From Hevea brasiliensis (Eukaryota; Streptophyta; Magnoliopsida; Malpighiales; Euphorbiaceae): a DNA stretch of 64,000 nucleotides. Shown one piece after another: positions 49,561-62,565 of the stretch (the first letter of the stretch is position 1; each line of letters opens with the position of its first letter). The notes beneath the pieces were generated by a model, which was not told where the DNA came from, made no database searches, and saw only the letters and a list, made by a program, of their open reading frames with translations. The stretch lies in NCBI RefSeq assembly GCF_030052815.1, contig NC_079499.1, forward strand, positions 81,693,183-81,757,182, in the 5' to 3' direction. Made by a program: the position numbers and the translations under genes.

Positions 49561-51404
49561 TACTTCACAAAAGGTTGTGATAAGTAGAGATGCCACATTT
49601 CTTGAACAACAGTTTGTTCAAGAAGGAGGCAAAGGAAGGCAAATAGAGTTAGAATTGGAGAATTCTGACCAACCAACATATCAGATGGATATAAATCCAT
49701 CTAGTCAACCTATACCCGTTGATGAAACATCTACAGCTGTTCCTCGTAGAACAACCAGGGTATCTCATCCACCAGTGAGATATGGTTTTCTTCATGAAGA
49801 ATAACAAGAGTTGTCTACTCATGAAGAAGTAGATCATGGAGATGATCCACTTACCTATGAAGAAGCTATATCAGATATAGACTCTTCAAAATGGATTGAT
49901 GCTATGAAATCCGAGATTGATTCCATGTATAAGAATCAAGTTTGGGATCTTGTTGACCCACCTGAAGGTATTGTACCTATAGGGAACAAATGGGTTTTCA
50001 AGAAGAAAATTGGTTCTGATGGAAAGGTAGAGACCTATAAGGCAAGGCTAGTAGCGAAAGGGTTTCGCCAAAGGCAAGGAATCGACTATGAGGAGACTTT
50101 CTCGCCTGTTGCCATGCTTAAATCAATTAGGATTTTACTAGCAATAGCTGCATATTATGATTATGAGATTTGGCAGATGGATGTCAAAACAACTTTTCTC
50201 AATGGATACATTGAAGAAAACATTTTCATGGAACAACCTAGGGGATTTGAATCCCAAGATGGTTCCAAGGTATGCAAGCTAAAGCGATCCATTTATGGGT
50301 TGAAACAAGCTTCGAGGAGTTGGAACATCCGTTTTGATGAAGCCATTAAATCCTTTGGTTTTATCAAAAATGAGGATGAGCCATGTGTATATAAGAAGGT
50401 TAGTGACAGTGCTATCACTTTCCTTGTCTTATATGTGGATGACATACTATTGATGGGTAATGACACAGGTATGTTGACGACTATAAAGGTATGGTTGTCA
50501 AATACATTCTCCATGAAAGACTTAGGGGAGGCAACCTATATTCTTGGGATTCGCATCTATAGAGATAGAGCGAAAAGAATAATTAGTTTATCCCAAAGTC
50601 TATACTTGGAAAAGGTGTTAAAGAGGTTTAACATGCTTGATTCCAAGAGAGGATTGTTACAGTGAGACATGGTATCCATCTTTCTAAAGTGATGTCTCCA
50701 AAGACACTGAAGAAAGAGATAAGATGGCGAGGATTCCATATGCTTGGCTATTGGAAGTTTAATGTATGCAATGTTGTGTACTAGGCGGATATCGCATATC
50801 TTGTTAGTTTGACTAGCGGTATCAATCCAATCCAGTTTGGAACCTTTGGATAGTCAAGAATAACCTTAATTACTTGAGAACAACTAAGTCTTTATTATTG
50901 ATTAATGGAGGTGGAGACTTGCAATTGGATGGTTATCACGATTACGATTTCCAATCGGATATCGATGATAGAAAGTCTACCTCTGGATATGTGTTCATTT
51001 GTAATGGAGGTGCGATCGGTTGGAAGAGTTCCAAGCGAGCACATTGCAGATTCCACTCTGGTGAGTATATTCTTTGCATCGATCTTTGCAAAGGAAGGCT
51101 GTTTGGATAAAGAAGTTCGTGATGAACTTACAGTAGTTCCTTCCATTTAGTCAGCATACCATTACCTTTGTGACAACAATGGAGCGATCATCTGAGCTAA
51201 GGAACTAAGGTCTCACCCAAAATCCAAACACATAGAAAGGCACTACCACATTATCAGAGATATAGTTGGGCAAGGCGATGTAGCCATGTAGACAATAGCA
51301 TCAGCTGAAAATCCAGCTGATCCATTCACTTAGCCTATGTCACAGACTCAGTTAGACCGACATCTTGAGAAGATAGGTCTAAGATATTGTAATGAATGGC
51401 TCTA
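49561..51404 (+). pseudogene. C6 reverse transcriptase and RNase H
   Basis: A TAA at 49802-49804 (GAA in C4) separates the linker from RT. Frame 49811-50665 covers almost the whole RT: KWIDAMKSEIDSMYKN, YKARLVAKGF, YEETFSPVA, MDVKTTFLNG, KRSIYGLKQAS and catalytic LYVDDILLMGND. From about 50655 RNase H is broken by a dense series of one-base losses and CAG/CTG-to-CG changes; [21 protein letters not shown] and the C-terminal tail are still recognisable. Polypurine tract GTGCTAGTGGGAGAT ends at 51419. Confidence 0.9.
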
Positions 51405-51419
51405 GTGCTAGTGGGAGAT

Positions 51420-53531
51420 TGTTAGTAGTATGCCCTAGAGCATATCATTTAGTATGTATCTTGTACATAATTTTATTAATAAAAGGCATTTCCACTTTTC
51501 CGTTTATATAATATATTTATGTGTAATAGAAAAGGTCCATTGATATTTTGTTAGAAATATTATTCTTAAGTTGTTAAGAATATGAGTGACAATATTTCTA
51601 GCACGAAGTATCATAAATAGGTTCACAATCGAGGATACTTCATAATAAGGACATGACTTATCCATAAATATTGTATTCATGTTTGTTCCCAAGTTATTTA
51701 TATGAGATATAAATAAAATGGAATGGTGAGTCTCATGCCATATAACAAACATGATAGGCACTTATAAATGATAAGTAGGCCGAACCAGTGACACTTATGA
51801 CAAGCACATGGAGTTTACTCTTGTCAATGTTTTGTCATAAATCATATCAGTGCATATAATCTTTAGACTGAGATAGCACAGTTATCTTGTATATAGGTAG
51901 TTTGAGTTTGATCTTGCTTTCATACTTGTACTATGTATGGGTATATGGGCATGTGTTGGCTCTGCTAGTTATATATGGAGGTAGGTGTTGATCAAGATGG
52001 AATCTGTTCCTCTAAGTAAATAGAGATAAAATCCTATGTTCATTTAATTGTTCTTGATGTTTCAAGTTCTTGGCAGACAGATAGATTTATTGAGAAAGAG
52101 TTTACGATGATGAGAAAATCTTTTAATCAAGAACTGGAATTAAAAGAGAATATAATATTCATAGCAAATGGAGTTTGACATAAACCATGACTCGGCTTGA
52201 GTTGGGATTTGTATGAGAGAGATTCTAGTGCATGGTAACATATGATTATAGGTTCATTTAAGGTCAACCTTATTACTAATTGGGTGGCCATGGCATGCTA
52301 TGCTAGGTGTTAACCATGGTCTATGAGGTTCATAAAATGATTTAGAGAAATCATTTATGGTAAGAAAAAGTTATGATGATATTAAGAGTTGATATCATGT
52401 CTCATTGCCAATTAGTGATGAGCCTAGTAAGTCACACACATACACAAGTTATCACCTATTTAAATATGATTTAATTAATTAATTAAAGAGTTTAATTGAT
52501 TAATTAAATAGGTTTGGTTTGCAATTAAATTGCAAAGTCCCTAGCATGACTTGAAACCAAATCTAGATTATTGGATGTGTAGTATAAATTAAATTTATAT
52601 TTAAAGTGTTTAAATATGAATTTAATTGATGAGAAATTAATTAATAGAGATTAATTAATTAATTTATATTTGATATAAATTAATTAGAAGAAGAAAATAA
52701 TTATTTTGGGTTAAGAACTCAAAATTAAGACACAGGGGCATTTTGGTCATTTTGCTGTGTGACACGTGGCACTGTGAGATGGTGACACATGGGATTACAC
52801 ATAAGCTTGCCAAATGTTTTTTTTTTTTTAATCATGTAAGATGATTAAAATCAAGATTAAATATAGGTTTGCCACTTGGCACAATGTGATTGGGTCACTT
52901 AAACCTAGAGCTAATCAAAAGGTTATATGTGGCTAGGGTTTAATGTGTTAACCTAGCTATTTAAGTGTGGTTATGAAAAGAAAAAATAACCAGCAGCCTC
53001 TCCTCTCATTTGTCACGCCACTTTGAGCCTCTCCAGCTATTTCTCTTCATCTCTCATCAATTCAAAGAGATTAGCCATCAATCTCTTGAATTAAGAACAC
53101 TAGAAATTGTTTCTAGTGTCCTGTTTGCATCTCTAATCTCTTAAAAGGCAGAACTTGAATTTCTAATTAATAGAAAAAGCTTTAGAGGCTGTTCAAGGGC
53201 TGCCATAGGTGTTCTTGGTGTGGACAAGCTAGAGGGACAACATTTGGTGTCACGAAGACGAATCTCAAAGCGCGAGACACGCTGCAGTGCATCAAGAGGT
53301 TAGTGTAATCGTTCTTGATTTAATCTAGGGTTCTAAAATTAATCTGATTAATTTTAAAATCTTAAATGGCAAATACAGATCCAAAAACATATTAAAAGAG
53401 TTTTAATATGTTGTTTATCATTGAAATCAAATAGATAAAAATAAATCTTGCATGGTGCATGTGACCCTAGGCGAAATTTGTTTTTGAATTCAATGGTATA
53501 ATCTTATGTTTTTCACGCTTCCGTTCCTTCA
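51420..53531 (+). repeat. C6 3' LTR (2112 bp)
   Basis: It runs from TGTTAGTAG to CCTTCA and is followed by TSD CTTAG. A patch at about 51860-52210 carries one-base losses and CTG-to-ACG or CCAG-to-CGG changes not present in the 5' LTR. Confidence 0.95.
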
Positions 53532-53536
53532 CTTAG

Positions 53537-55173
53537 CGAATCCTACACTTCCAAAGTAGAAAAAGGAAATCCTAGTTTGATGGATTTCTAGTGGGTGATT
53601 GAATTCTTATAATTCTATTGATCATCCTCAGGTACATCCATTATTGGAATTACAATAAACTATAAGCGAGCAACTCCTTGCCCATCACATCTCATGTGAG
53701 GTTCAATCCTTTACCTAGCCCCTAATGCTCAAAATCTCAGGTACATCCATTATTGACTTATCTTGCATTAGTTAAGTTAATCCCATTGACCCAGTAATTA
53801 TGCAAATAATTTTAATGTCCTTAGGTACATCCAATATTGGCCACTAAACCATTTACATATTTACAACATCTCATGCTTAACAATTATTCTTAAGAAAATC
53901 TCTCAAATTAATTGCATCTTATGCAACTATTTAAAATTTCTTAAAATAATTGCCCCAATGGAGGGCCTACGTTATAATTACTTTAATTATAGCATTTCCA
54001 ACTTAATCATTTGTTTGGAAGATTTTATGGTCATTCTAATTACTATTAAGGTCTCACTTTGCACATTATCCAATTAGCATACATATATCATATAATAGCA
54101 TACATTCCCATACATCTCATGCATTCATGGATAAGCTATAAATATGGTATGATCATGGACTTTCTAAGGGATTCAATTCTGAGCCACCAAGAATTGAATC
54201 AGGGCATTCCTAGGTGCATTTAATTCATTTTACAAGAGTTCTTTGAAGGAGTACATAATCAACACTTGATCTTGAATTCCTCCCACTGGTCCCACCAATG
54301 CTCTTGACCTCCTTGAACTTCTTGCAATCCAATATTACATGGTAATCCTTGGCATACCAAGGCGAATTTACAAGAACTTAAATAAATGAAATTACAACCC
54401 AAAAATTATTACAAACTTAATAATACATGCCCAAAATAAATTAAAATAAATTAATTAATTTACAATCCCAAAGAAACATAAAAGAAATAAATCCAATCAC
54501 ATTGGTCTTTTATAGTCCATGATCATCCATCATGCATATCACTATTTAACAATTAAATAAAACATACATACTTATATTAAATTGAATATCTCATATTCAA
54601 CTTAAAAATCCAGATTTGAATATGATTCAAATAAATTTAAAAATTCAGATTTGAATCTCATTCAAGCAAATTTAAAAATTGAGATTTGAATCACATTCAA
54701 ACAACTTTAAAAATTCAGATTTGAATCACATTCAAACATTTTTTAAAAAATCAGATTTGAATCACATTCAAACATTTTTTAAAAAATCAGATCTGAATTT
54801 TATTTAATCAATTTTAAAAAATCAGATTTAAATATGATTCAAACAACTTTAAAAATTCAGATTTGAATCACATTCAACCAATTTTTAAAAATTTGATTTG
54901 AATCATAATTTAATTGTGTGATTAAAATTACTAATTAAATACTTTAATTAGTCAAAGAACAGGCCTTAGATCATACAATAATTGCATAATTAAAAGCCAA
55001 ACCTTGAACCACCCATGGTAGCCAAACCATGCGCACCATTGATGGTATTTTTTTTAAATATTCCGCCACCTTGCTTTGCAACCAGCAATGATCTTTTGAT
55101 CTCATGATCAAACACATAATTAAATCATATAATCAACAATCTAAATGGAAAATATAGTGGCTCTGATACCAAT
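53537..55173 (-). other. C5 leader and primer site, beyond the C6 insertion
   Basis: This is the reverse complement of the copia leader: three GGATGTACCTGAG-type phrases (53630-53830), TATAAAAG at 54507-54514, the hairpin array at about 54590-54910, and the primer site at 55160-55171. No gene is visible. The remaining leader piece up to the gag ATG is at 43417-43523. Confidence 0.88.
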
Positions 55174-57276
55174 TGAAGGAACGAAAGCGTGAAAAACACA
55201 AGTTTATACCATTGAATTTAAAAATTTTCACCTAGGGTCACATGCATCATGCAAGATTTATTTTTATCTATTTGATTTCAATGATAAACAATATATTAAA
55301 ACTCTTTTAATATGTTTTTTGATCTATATTTGCCATTTAAGATTTTAAAATTAATCAGATTAATTTTAGAACCCTAGATTAAATCAAGAACGATTACACT
55401 AACCTGTTGATGCACTGTAGCGTGTCTGCGCCTTTGAGATTCATCTTCAGGACACCATATGTTGTCCCTCTAGCTTGTCCACACCAAGAACACCTATGGC
55501 AGCCCTTGAACAGCTTCTAAAGCTTTTTCTATTAATTAGAAATTTAAATTCTACCTTTTAAGAGATTAGAGATGTAAACAGGACACTAGAAACAATTTCT
55601 AGCGTTCTTAATTCAAGAGATTAATGGCTAATCTCTTTGAATTGATGAGAGATGAAGAAGAATAGATGAAAAGCCTCAAAGTGGCATGACAAAGGAGAGG
55701 AGTGGCTGCTAGTTTTTTTTTTTTCATAACCACACTTAAATAGCTAGGTTAACACATTAAACCCTGGCCACATGTCAACCTTTGATTAGCTCTAGGTTTA
55801 AGTGACCCAATCACATTGTGCCAAGTGTCAAACCTATATTTAATCTTGATTTTAATCATCTTACATGATTAAAAAAAATATTTGGCAAGCTTATGTGTAA
55901 TCCCATGTGTCACCATCTCATGGTGCCACGTGTCTGTAATTGAAATGACCAAAATGCCCCTGTGTCTTTATTTTGAGTTCTTAACCCAAAATAATTATTT
56001 TTCTTCTTCTAATTAATTTATATTAAATATAAATTAATTAATTAATCTCTATTAATTAATTTCTCATTAATTAAATTCATATTTAAACACTTTAAATATA
56101 AATTTAATTTATACTACACCTCCAATAATCGAGATTTGGTTTCAAGTCATGCTAGGGACTTTGCAATTTAATTGCAAACCAAACCTATTTAATTAATTAA
56201 TTAAACTCTTTAATTAATTAATTAAATCATATTTGAATAGGTGATAACTTGTGTATGTGTGTGACTTACTAGGCTCATCACTAATTGGCAATGAGACATG
56301 ATATCAACTTTTAATATCATCAGAACTCTTTATTACCATAAATGATTTCTCTAAATCATTTTATGAACCTCATAGACCATGGTTAACACCTAGCATAGCA
56401 TGCCATGGCCACCCAATTAGTAATAAGGTTGACCTTAAATGAACCTATAATCATATGTTACCATGCACTAGAATCTCTGTTATAAAATCCCAACTCAATT
56501 TGAGTCATGTTTTATGTCATACTGCCTTTGCTATGAATATTAGTTTCTCTTTTAATACCAGTTCTTGATTAAAAAGATTTTCTCATCAGAAACACTTTTC
56601 TGAATAAATATATCTGTCCTGGCCAGGAACTTGAAATATCAAGAACAATTAAATGAACATAGGATTTTATCTCTATTTACTTAGAGGAACAGATTCCATC
56701 TTGATCAACACCTACCTCCATATATCACTAGTAGGAGCCAACACATGCCCATATACCCATACATAGTACAAGTATGAAAGCGTATCAAACTCAAACTACC
56801 TATATACAAGATAAGCTGTGCTATCTCGGTCTAAAGATTATATGCAGCGATATGATATATGACAAAACATTGACAAGAGTAAACTCCATGTGCTTGTCAT
56901 AAGTGTCACTGGTTGACCTACTTATCATTTATAAGTGCCTATCATGTTTGTTATATGGCATGAGACTCACCATTCCATCTTATTTATATCTCATATAAGT
57001 AACTTGGAAACAAACATGAATACAATCTTTCTGGATAAGTCATGTCCTTATTATGAAGTATCCTCGATTGTGAACCTATTTATGATACTTTGTGCTAGAA
57101 ATATTGTCACTCATATTCTTAACAACTTAAGAATAATATTTCTAACAAAATATCAATGGACCTTTTCTATTACACATAAATATATTATGTAAACGGAAAA
57201 GTGGAAATGCCTTTTATTAATAAAAATATGTACAAGATACATACTAAATGATATGCTTTAGGGCATACTACTAACA
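55174..57276 (-). repeat. C5 5' LTR (2103 bp)
   Basis: It runs from TGAAGGAACG to TACTAACA, then TSD TATAG. A patch at about 56460-56930 has one-base losses and CG replacements at CAG sites. The antisense frame is at 56935-57192. Confidence 0.94.
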
Positions 57277-57281
57277 TATAG

Positions 57282-57423
57282 TCCATCGGACTTGCAAAAG
57301 TGAGCGGACTTGGTTAGTCTATCAACTATAACCCATATCGCATCATGACTATTACGTGTCCTCGGAAGTCCCATCACAAAATCTATAGTTATCCATTCCC
57401 ATTTCCACTTTGATGCGGCAATG
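57282..57423 (-). pseudogene. G2 integrase fragment between two insertions
   Basis: This 140 bp minus-strand piece reads as the start of the integrase core ([13 protein letters not shown], then [18 protein letters not shown]). It connects to 37316 across C5 and to 61384 across the solo LTR. The last five bases, CAATG, are the solo-LTR target duplication. Confidence 0.85.
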
Positions 57424-60400
57424 TGTAACACCCCTAAGTTCGGTAGTGCGTTCTACTGTTCTGGTGACCAGTGTTGTCCGGACATCTAGAATGCCTAGAA
57501 CTACACTTCCATATGAGTGAGAAGACATTAAATAATGAAATACAAGAAAAATAAAAGAAAAATCAAGAAAAATAAAAGAAAAATAATAGTAAAGAAATGC
57601 AACTAAGTTAAGCGAGCCGAGAACCCTAGCGATGGGTGACCGCACCGGGAAGTCACGGCGTGGACCGTTGACTAATACGCGGGGAACCCTGGAAAATATT
57701 TTTAAGACTTAAAGAGACACCTATTGAAGTATAAATATCATAAGAAATATTAAAGAAAAATTAAATAATTAGTACAAAGAAAAGTGAGAAATCGAAAAAC
57801 GGACAAAACCGGTTATTCTGAAAAATCGGAATACAACCCGAGCAGGGCATTGTGGTCATTTGACACCCCGAGTTGTCTTTTTACCTAAATGTCCATTAAA
57901 AATAAATAATATTACACTTGAAAAATATAATGAAAAATTAATTTAGTGGTACCTAATGTAAATAACAAAAAATAGAGTGTAAATGGAGTAATTATCACTT
58001 AAAACTTATTAAATGATTATCCTAGCATGAGTGGAGCACTATGGGAATTAAAAATTCACTAAGTGGGCAGATTACTCCACTAATGTCTTCTTCTTCCTCT
58101 CAAATCCTCACTTGCCGAATTGAATTTTCTCTCCATTGTCCACCATGGCCACACCTTGCATGCAAGCTCCACTCCTAATGATCAAGCCACAATTTCTCCA
58201 ATTGTTCTTCATTAAACTTGTTCTACACATCATGGGCAGCATGTCAGAAGCAAGAAAAGAAGTTTTGGTGAAGATTTAAGAAGTCTCATCCATAGGTAAG
58301 TTTGTATTTTGAATATTTCTTTGTTAAAGTTTGTAAGCAAGTTATGGGTGTTTGCTTTGTGAAGAAATTATAAAGATTGAGAATATATTGACATATACAA
58401 TTTAGGACAGCAAAGGAGTAGTATATTTAATGAAATATTCATGCATATATTTGATGGGAATTCATGTTGAGTAGGGTGATTTAATGTCCTAGTAAGTTAA
58501 TCCCACATGTATATGGTGATTGTGCACTTGAAATGGAAGTTGACGAAATCATGGGAAACTTTGGCAATGGGGAGCATTTCGGCAGCCTTGGGACTTCTTG
58601 ATGAATGTTTAAATTCATGAAGATATTGGGTGAATTGTGACATTGAGGATTGATGAATATGTATATAAATTGGTTGTGGAAATTGTATGTAATAATTAGG
58701 AGTGTTTATGTGTACATATTGTTGTATTTTGACTTTGTGAATTAGTGTTTCATTTGGTGTATTAAGGATATTGTATTCTGCCCAAAGTGACTTTATTGTG
58801 AAGTGATAAATGGTTTTGATAATGTACCAAATCAGAATTGGTAAGAGAAGTGGATTTATAGCAAGTAAATGTGCAATTGATAGATGTTAAGCAATGTATT
58901 TAAGGACAGTATGCATTTTAGCCTATAACTTTAAGTGTGTGGCTCCAATTGGTATGAGACCAATTGGAGGTGAAACTAGGCACAAAATGTGCCAACTTTC
59001 ATGAAGGATGCATACCAAAATTCTGCTTGCAAGGTAGCTTGAAAAATGACTAAATCCGGATTAAGTGCAAGTGAGGCCTGAAAACTGACCACTTGGGCAG
59101 CAGTTAGTGTTTAGGCCATAACTCACTCAAAACAGGTCCAATTGACCTGAAATTTTAACCATGAATAGTTAAGACCCATATCTACAAGTCTTATGAAGAT
59201 ACTAAAGCCCAGAAATGACCATAAGTAAGTCAAACAGCTTGCACAAATTCGGGTCCAAAAACTGACCGAACCTAAAATGACCTAAAGTGACCTAAAGTGA
59301 CCAATTTTGGTGCAATTTGACCAGCAATAGTAAAATGACCATAACTTGGTCTACATAACTCAGAATGACCTGAAATTTTGCCCCGCGTGCAATAAGACAT
59401 AGATCTACAAGTTTGTATGACCAAAACCCGAAAACTGAGGGAACTAGAACGTCCGGCTAGGTCAAACTAGTATCCCGGAATCCAGCAAATCGTAAGAAAA
59501 TGCAATATACACGGAAATGAATTTGGTAACATGTACCAACCCTAAAAGACTATCGAATGTGACATATTAATGAAATTAAAACCTAAATTACCTAGAATGT
59601 ACCAAGGGTCGACATAGTAGGTTGACTAAGCGAATAAATGAATTCAGTGAATTAATTATCAAGCATTATCGTTAGAGACAGTTTAAATGAGTACTGAAAC
59701 ACTTCAAATTGTGTTTCTCAGTTAGCAAAGACTTAGGGAGGGGAAGGAAACACTAAGTCAAAGCCAAGAGACAGTTATTAGAGGTTTGTGCACAATATTT
59801 ATTTCTTTTGAATTTTTCAATTGAAATAAATTATGATTATTTGTACGTTATTGTTTTAAATTGTGTTTGTGCACAATAAGTTTGACTTCTCATTTTCTAC
59901 TTAAAAATTTAATTCAACATTATAGTTTTAAATTGTGTCCGTGCACAATACTTTTATATTCACTGCTTTTACTAGCAAATTTATGTAGAGAAATGAGTTA
60001 TGAATAAGTTTTGATTGCTTTGGTTTTGGGAATATTATTTGGAACTTATTGTATTGCCAACTTTGCAAATGGAAAATTTGAGATAAAATGTGATTTATGG
60101 TTTGTATGAAATATTGTGATTTGAAATTATTTTGATTCACATTTGGCATGACATGTTGATATATTCCTCCCTCTTTGACTTATCGATGCAGGGTGAGTGT
60201 GATTATGTTCCTCCCTCATTGACTTGATCGAGGTGAGTGTTGATGAGTACTCATTATTCAGCTAGCTTCCTCCCTCATTGATTTCGATTATTGGGGTGAG
60301 TGTGTCTTGTCGTGGTGTACAACACGGCATGTGTGGAAAAATCGTGTCATGGCCTAAATTATATTATCGATTGGAAACATTGTATTATTCAGTTATTTGA

Positions 60401-61378
60401 TCGAATTGTGTTATTGATTTGCAAAACGGTATTATTCAGTTATTTGATCGAATTGTGTTATTGATTTGCAAAACGGTATTATTTAGTTAATTGATCTAAT
60501 TGTGTTATTGATTTGCAAAAAGTTATTATTCAGTTATTTGATAGAATTGTGTTATTGATTTGCAAAGCGGTATTATTGATTATTTGATCGAATTGTGTTA
60601 TTGATTTGCAAAACGGTATTATTCAATTACTTGATCAAATTTGTGTTAGGTGAATTTTGTAAATTGTGAAATGGAATTGTGAATCATTTGATTTGTGAAC
60701 TGTCAATAAAAGATTTATATATCGCATTTCAAATTGTTGTTTTGCACCACTGATATATTGTCTCGTGATAACTTTATTCTTTATCACGGTGAACAGACAG
60801 ACAGAGCGTGACTAAGTGCTAGTACCTCCAATGAAAGATTTTGGGTATAATGAGTATACCACATTTTGTATTTTGTCTTGTAATGTATGTTCCTGTATGT
60901 ACATATTGTTTTTGGTTTTGAGCAGTTTTAAGTTCAAAGTGTACCTTGAAGTTGTAAAATAATTATGAGTTATTTTGGCTTGTAAATAATTTGTATTATA
61001 TTTCTTTTATCTCAGTCTTTGAAAAATCACTGTGGATTTGAGTTGAGAAAAATGTTGTGTTGAGAATATGTTGGAGTTGAGATTTGGAAAAATATTGAAG
61101 TGCTTTTCTGAGTTTTACGAAGAAGCTGTTTTATCCAAAATACAGATGGCACTCCGCCAAAATTTTCTGAAATTCCAAATAATTCAAATGTGTTAGTTCT
61201 ATCACTTGATTCAAAAAGTTTTTAACACTGTAAATAGTGCTCACCATTGTAAAAGAAGTAAGAAAAGTTTTAAAATCCCTTGTAGTGTATTTAATGGGTT
61301 ATCGATGAAGCGGAGTTGGTAATTCATTAGGTATACTATGGGATCATGTTATGCCTTCTGAGAGGGTAGGGTGTGACA
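57424..61378 (+). repeat. Solo Ty3/gypsy LTR (3955 bp), TSD CAATG
   Basis: It starts TGTAACACCCC and ends GTGTGACA, flanked by CAATG at 57419-57423 and 61379-61383. It is in plus orientation inside minus-strand G2 integrase. It contains a donor-like AGGTAAGT near 58294, degenerate repeats at 58925-59470, three TCCCTC(A/T)TTGA repeats at 60170-60300, a palindrome at 60311-60326 and a 47 bp tandem array. It shares end sequences with G2, so it may be the same or a sister family. No gene seen. Confidence 0.93.
60382..60655 (+). repeat. 47 bp tandem repeat in solo LTR
   Basis: Nearly six copies of a unit made of TATTATTCAGTTATTTGATC, then GAATTGTGTTATTGATTTGC, then AAAACGG. Adjacent copies differ at a few positions. 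It looks like local slippage or unequal exchange. Confidence 0.85.
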
Positions 61379-61383
61379 CAATG

Positions 61384-62565
61384 GATGTAACAAACCAAGC
61401 TGGAACTTGATGTTACGCCTTTACTTGCTGACAAGTTAGGCATTTGGAAACAAATTCAACTATATCCTTCTTCATACCCATCCACCAGTAATGCTCTTTC
61501 AGCCCTCTATACATTTTAGTTCCACCAGGATGCATAGCAAAAGGAGACTCATGTGCTTCCTTCATAATGATCTGTCTCAATTTCACATTGTTAGGAATGC
61601 ACATTCTACCCTGATGTAGTAGTAAACCATCATCTCTCATAGAGAATTCAGGTTTCTTGCCTTGCTGGACTTCTTTCAGTAGCTTCTAATATTTATCATC
61701 ACTCAGGCTGCCATTCTAATCGATCAATCAACCTTTGTTTGTACATGCCATGCAACTACTGTCTATCCCTCATCATCAATCTCCAAACTGGCATGCTGTG
61801 CTTTCAACTCATGTACCATGGACAAAGGAGAAACTCTGAGACTTGCCATAGTCTTGTGACTTAAGGCATCAGCCACCACATTTGCTTTCCCTGGCTAATA
61901 GTCTATTAAGCAATCATAGTCTTTAATCAGTTCTAACCATCTCTTCTGCCTCAAGTTCAATTCCTTATGGGTGCCTAAGTACTTCAAGCTCTTGTGATCT
62001 GTGTAAATGTAGCATTTCTCCCAATACAAGCAGTGTCTCGGATCTTCAGAGCAAAAATAATAGCTACAAGCTCCAAATCATGTGTTGGGTAATTCCTCTC
62101 ATGCGATTTCAGCTGGCATGATGCATAAGCAATGACATTTCTATCTTGCATTAGTACATAGCCTAACCCATTGTGAGAAGCATCACTATAAACTGTATAT
62201 TCTTTACCCGATGTAGGTAAAGTAAGGACTGGAGCTTCAGTCAAACACCTCTTCAACTCATCAAAACTCTGTTGGCATTTATCTGTCCACTGAAATTTTA
62301 CATCTTTTCGAAGTAGCTTGGTCAGTGGAGAAGCTAACATAGAAAACCCTTTCATAAACCGACGGTAATATCCAGCTAAACCCAGAAAACTATGAATTTC
62401 TGTGATATTCCTGGGCGACTTCCAATTAAGGATAGCTTCTACCTTGCTGGAATCTACCTTGATCCCTTCAGCTGACACAACATGTCCCAAGAAGGAGATT
62501 TCTTTTAGCCAAAATTCACATTTCGACAATTTGGTGTATAGCTGTTTCTCCCTTAAAGTCTGCAA
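61384..62565 (-). pseudogene. G2 RT thumb, RNase H and integrase zinc region
   Basis: Minus strand frame 62565-61984 covers the RT C-terminus ([35 protein letters not shown]) and RNase H ([31 protein letters not shown]). A frame change near 62040 leads to [19 protein letters not shown] sequence (about 61900-61850). Frame 61640-61413 is the integrase zinc domain ([27 protein letters not shown]). Several stops between 61650 and 61740 separate these parts. It ends at the solo LTR. Confidence 0.9.

Larger units (their letters stand above)
43529..53531 (+). mobile_element. C6: near-complete Ty1/copia element, TSD CTTAG
   Basis: It is 10,003 bp with LTRs 43529-45666 and 51420-53531, exact initiator-Met primer site, leader array, gag-pol and polypurine tract. 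The TSD CTTAG is at 43524-43528 and 53532-53536 inside the C5 leader. LTRs look almost identical apart from a small duplication in the 5' LTR near 44705-44760 and one patch in the 3' LTR. It is the innermost and probably youngest insertion. Confidence 0.96.
37317..57276 (-). mobile_element. C5: near-complete Ty1/copia element (minus), TSD TATAG
   Basis: It has 3' LTR 37317-39427, coding region 39443-43416, leader (split by C6), primer site 55160-55171 and 5' LTR 55174-57276. The TSD TATAG lies at 37312-37316 and 57277-57281 in G2 integrase. Without C6 it is about 9.95 kb. Its downstream flank is the source-type sequence found in C4. Confidence 0.95.

Noticed and set aside
60382..60655. CRISPR or centromeric satellite array
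   Set aside because: There are no spacers, fewer than six copies, and it is wholly inside one LTR.
57424..61378. This LTR as the 5' LTR of G2
   Set aside because: It is in the opposite orientation, lies within the integrase, and has its own perfect CAATG duplication.
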